Below, one piece after another: positions 6,026 through 6,721 of a stretch of DNA of 6,721 bases. The notes beneath the pieces are model-generated. The model searched no databases and was not told the origin of the DNA. It was given only the letters and a program-made list of their open reading frames with translations. Source of the stretch: Acetobacteraceae bacterium (lineage in GTDB: Bacteria > Pseudomonadota > Alphaproteobacteria > Acetobacterales > Acetobacteraceae). How positions within the stretch are numbered: the stretch's first letter is position 1; each line of letters opens with the position of its first letter. The DNA is taken from positions 1 to 6,721 of the forward strand of contig CANFIE010000225.1 in the NCBI GenBank assembly GCA_947446625.1. The letters are read 5' to 3'. Made by a program: the position numbers and the translations under genes.

Positions 6026-6721
6026 ATGGTGCAGCGCAGCATGAACCCCACCACCTTGCCTCTTTCGGCGTCCGCCGGCTTTCGCGACACCGCGCTGTTC
6101 CACCCTCGCAGCCTGGTGCTGCTGGCCGACCCAACCCTGCCCGAAAGCGCGGTGCTGGCCGGCAACCTCGCGGCTGGCGGCTTCAAGGGCCGCGCCTTCG
6201 CCATTGGCATGGAAGTACCGGGGCTGGAACCGGTGGCGAGCATCGCCGCCCTGCCCATGGCGCCCGACCTGGCCGTGCTGAACCTGCCCGCCGCCGCGCT
6301 GGAGGCCGCCATGCGGGCGCTGGTGGCACGCGGCTGCTTCGCCGCCGTGGTGACCGGCGCCGCGCCCAACCTGCGCGAACTTTGCCGCGAAACCGGCATG
6401 CAGGCGCTCGGCCAGGGCAGCTTTGGGCTCTGCGTGCCGGAAATCGGCCTCAACGCCTCGCTGGCCCATACCACCCCGGCGCCCGGATCGCTGGCGCTGG
6501 TCACCCAATCCGCCGCCCTGGCCCGGGCAGTGCTGGACTGGGCAGCGGCGGAGGCGGTGGGCTTCAGCCATGTCATCGGCATTGGCGGCAACGCGGCGCT
6601 GGGCTTCGCGGCGGCGCTGGACTGGCTTTCACGGGATGGCACCACCGCCGCCGTGCTGCTGGACCTGCGCCGCATCCGCAACCGCCGCGCCTTCATCTCC
6701 GCCGCCCGCGCCACGGCGCGC
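6026..6721 (+). CDS. NDP-forming acyl-CoA synthetase-like protein (CoA-binding domain), 3' end outside window
   Basis: The first 232 codons of a gene that leaves the window on the right. It resembles the alpha-subunit part of NDP-forming acetate/acyl-CoA ligases, which in many bacteria is fused to an ATP-grasp part and sometimes to a GNAT acetyltransferase (Pat-like). Visible: LFHPRSLVLLAD (24-35) opening a CoA-binding Rossmann domain, a second strand-helix unit with GFKGRAFAIG, then PEIGLNASLAHTTPAPGSLALVTQSAA and a succinyl-CoA-synthetase-like domain with GFSHVIGIGGNAALGF. Signature residues are altered: the expected GPNC(L/M)GL reads GQGSFGL (129-135), and SQSGA reads TQSAA (160-164). It may therefore be a regulatory or catalytically dead relative. 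The ATG at 6026 has GAGG (6011-6014) upstream; ATG 6041 is an alternative. The 13-bp gap suggests co-transcription with the amidohydrolase gene. Confidence 0.82.
   Translation, partial: MVQRSMNPTTLPLSASAGFRDTALFHPRSLVLLADPTLPESAVLAGNLAAGGFKGRAFAIGMEVPGLEPVASIAALPMAPDLAVLNLPAAALEAAMRALVARGCFAAVVTGAAPNLRELCRETGMQALGQGSFGLCVPEIGLNASLAHTTPAPGSLALVTQSAALARAVLDWAAAEAVGFSHVIGIGGNAALGFAAALDWLSRDGTTAAVLLDLRRIRNRRAFISAARATAR

Noticed and set aside
4780..6714. 644-codon minus-strand open frame opposite the amidohydrolase and acyl-CoA-synthetase-like genes
   Set aside because: Both plus-strand genes have clear family motifs with catalytic residues; the antisense frame is Gly/Ala/His-rich without recognisable motifs.
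1..6721. Defence system, mobile element or CRISPR array
   Set aside because: No transposase, integrase, nuclease, toxin-like gene, terminal repeats or regularly spaced repeats were visible; the genes are metabolic and uniform in composition.

Overview
This is a strongly GC-rich window with dense, nearly gap-free coding and a marked preference for G or C at third codon positions. Together with the flavour of the proteins, it suggests an alphaproteobacterium, plausibly of the Acetobacteraceae (Roseomonas-like). That assignment is an inference from protein style, because there is no rRNA or other phylogenetic marker here. No tRNA, rRNA, insertion sequence or CRISPR array was seen.

Left part (1-4380, all minus strand): a nitrite-assimilation operon read right to left. 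It starts with a very good sigma-54 (-24/-12) promoter at 4288-4304 and an untranslated leader of about 120 nt. Then come nirB (siroheme/4Fe-4S NADH-nitrite reductase large subunit), nirD (Rieske-type small subunit), cobA (uroporphyrinogen-III C-methyltransferase, the committed step to siroheme) and a TrpD2/YbiB-like gene that runs off the left edge. nirD starts 5 nt after nirB, nirD and cobA overlap by 4 nt, and cobA and the TrpD2-like gene overlap by 14 nt, so the four are very likely co-transcribed and translationally coupled. Logic: NirBD reduces nitrite to ammonium with NAD(P)H, CobA feeds synthesis of the siroheme NirB needs, and the sigma-54 promoter suggests control by nitrogen status. 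No nitrate reductase, nitrate transporter or precorrin-2 dehydrogenase/ferrochelatase lies inside the window.

Middle (4382-4783, minus strand): a 133-codon gene of unknown function, co-directional with nirB but separated from it by the leader and promoter region.

Right part (4870-6721, plus strand): a divergent pair. The first gene is a complete M20-family amidohydrolase (hippurate hydrolase/N-acyl-amino-acid deacylase type). Thirteen bases later comes the 5' part of a protein related to NDP-forming acyl-CoA synthetases, with several degenerate signature motifs, which runs off the right edge. The 86-bp divergent gap holds a perfect 12-bp palindrome that could be an operator.

Most of this is recognisable metabolism rather than a new system. 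The points most worth a second look are the sigma-54 promoter with its long leader, the TrpD2-like gene built into a nitrite operon, and the degenerate acyl-CoA-synthetase-like protein.
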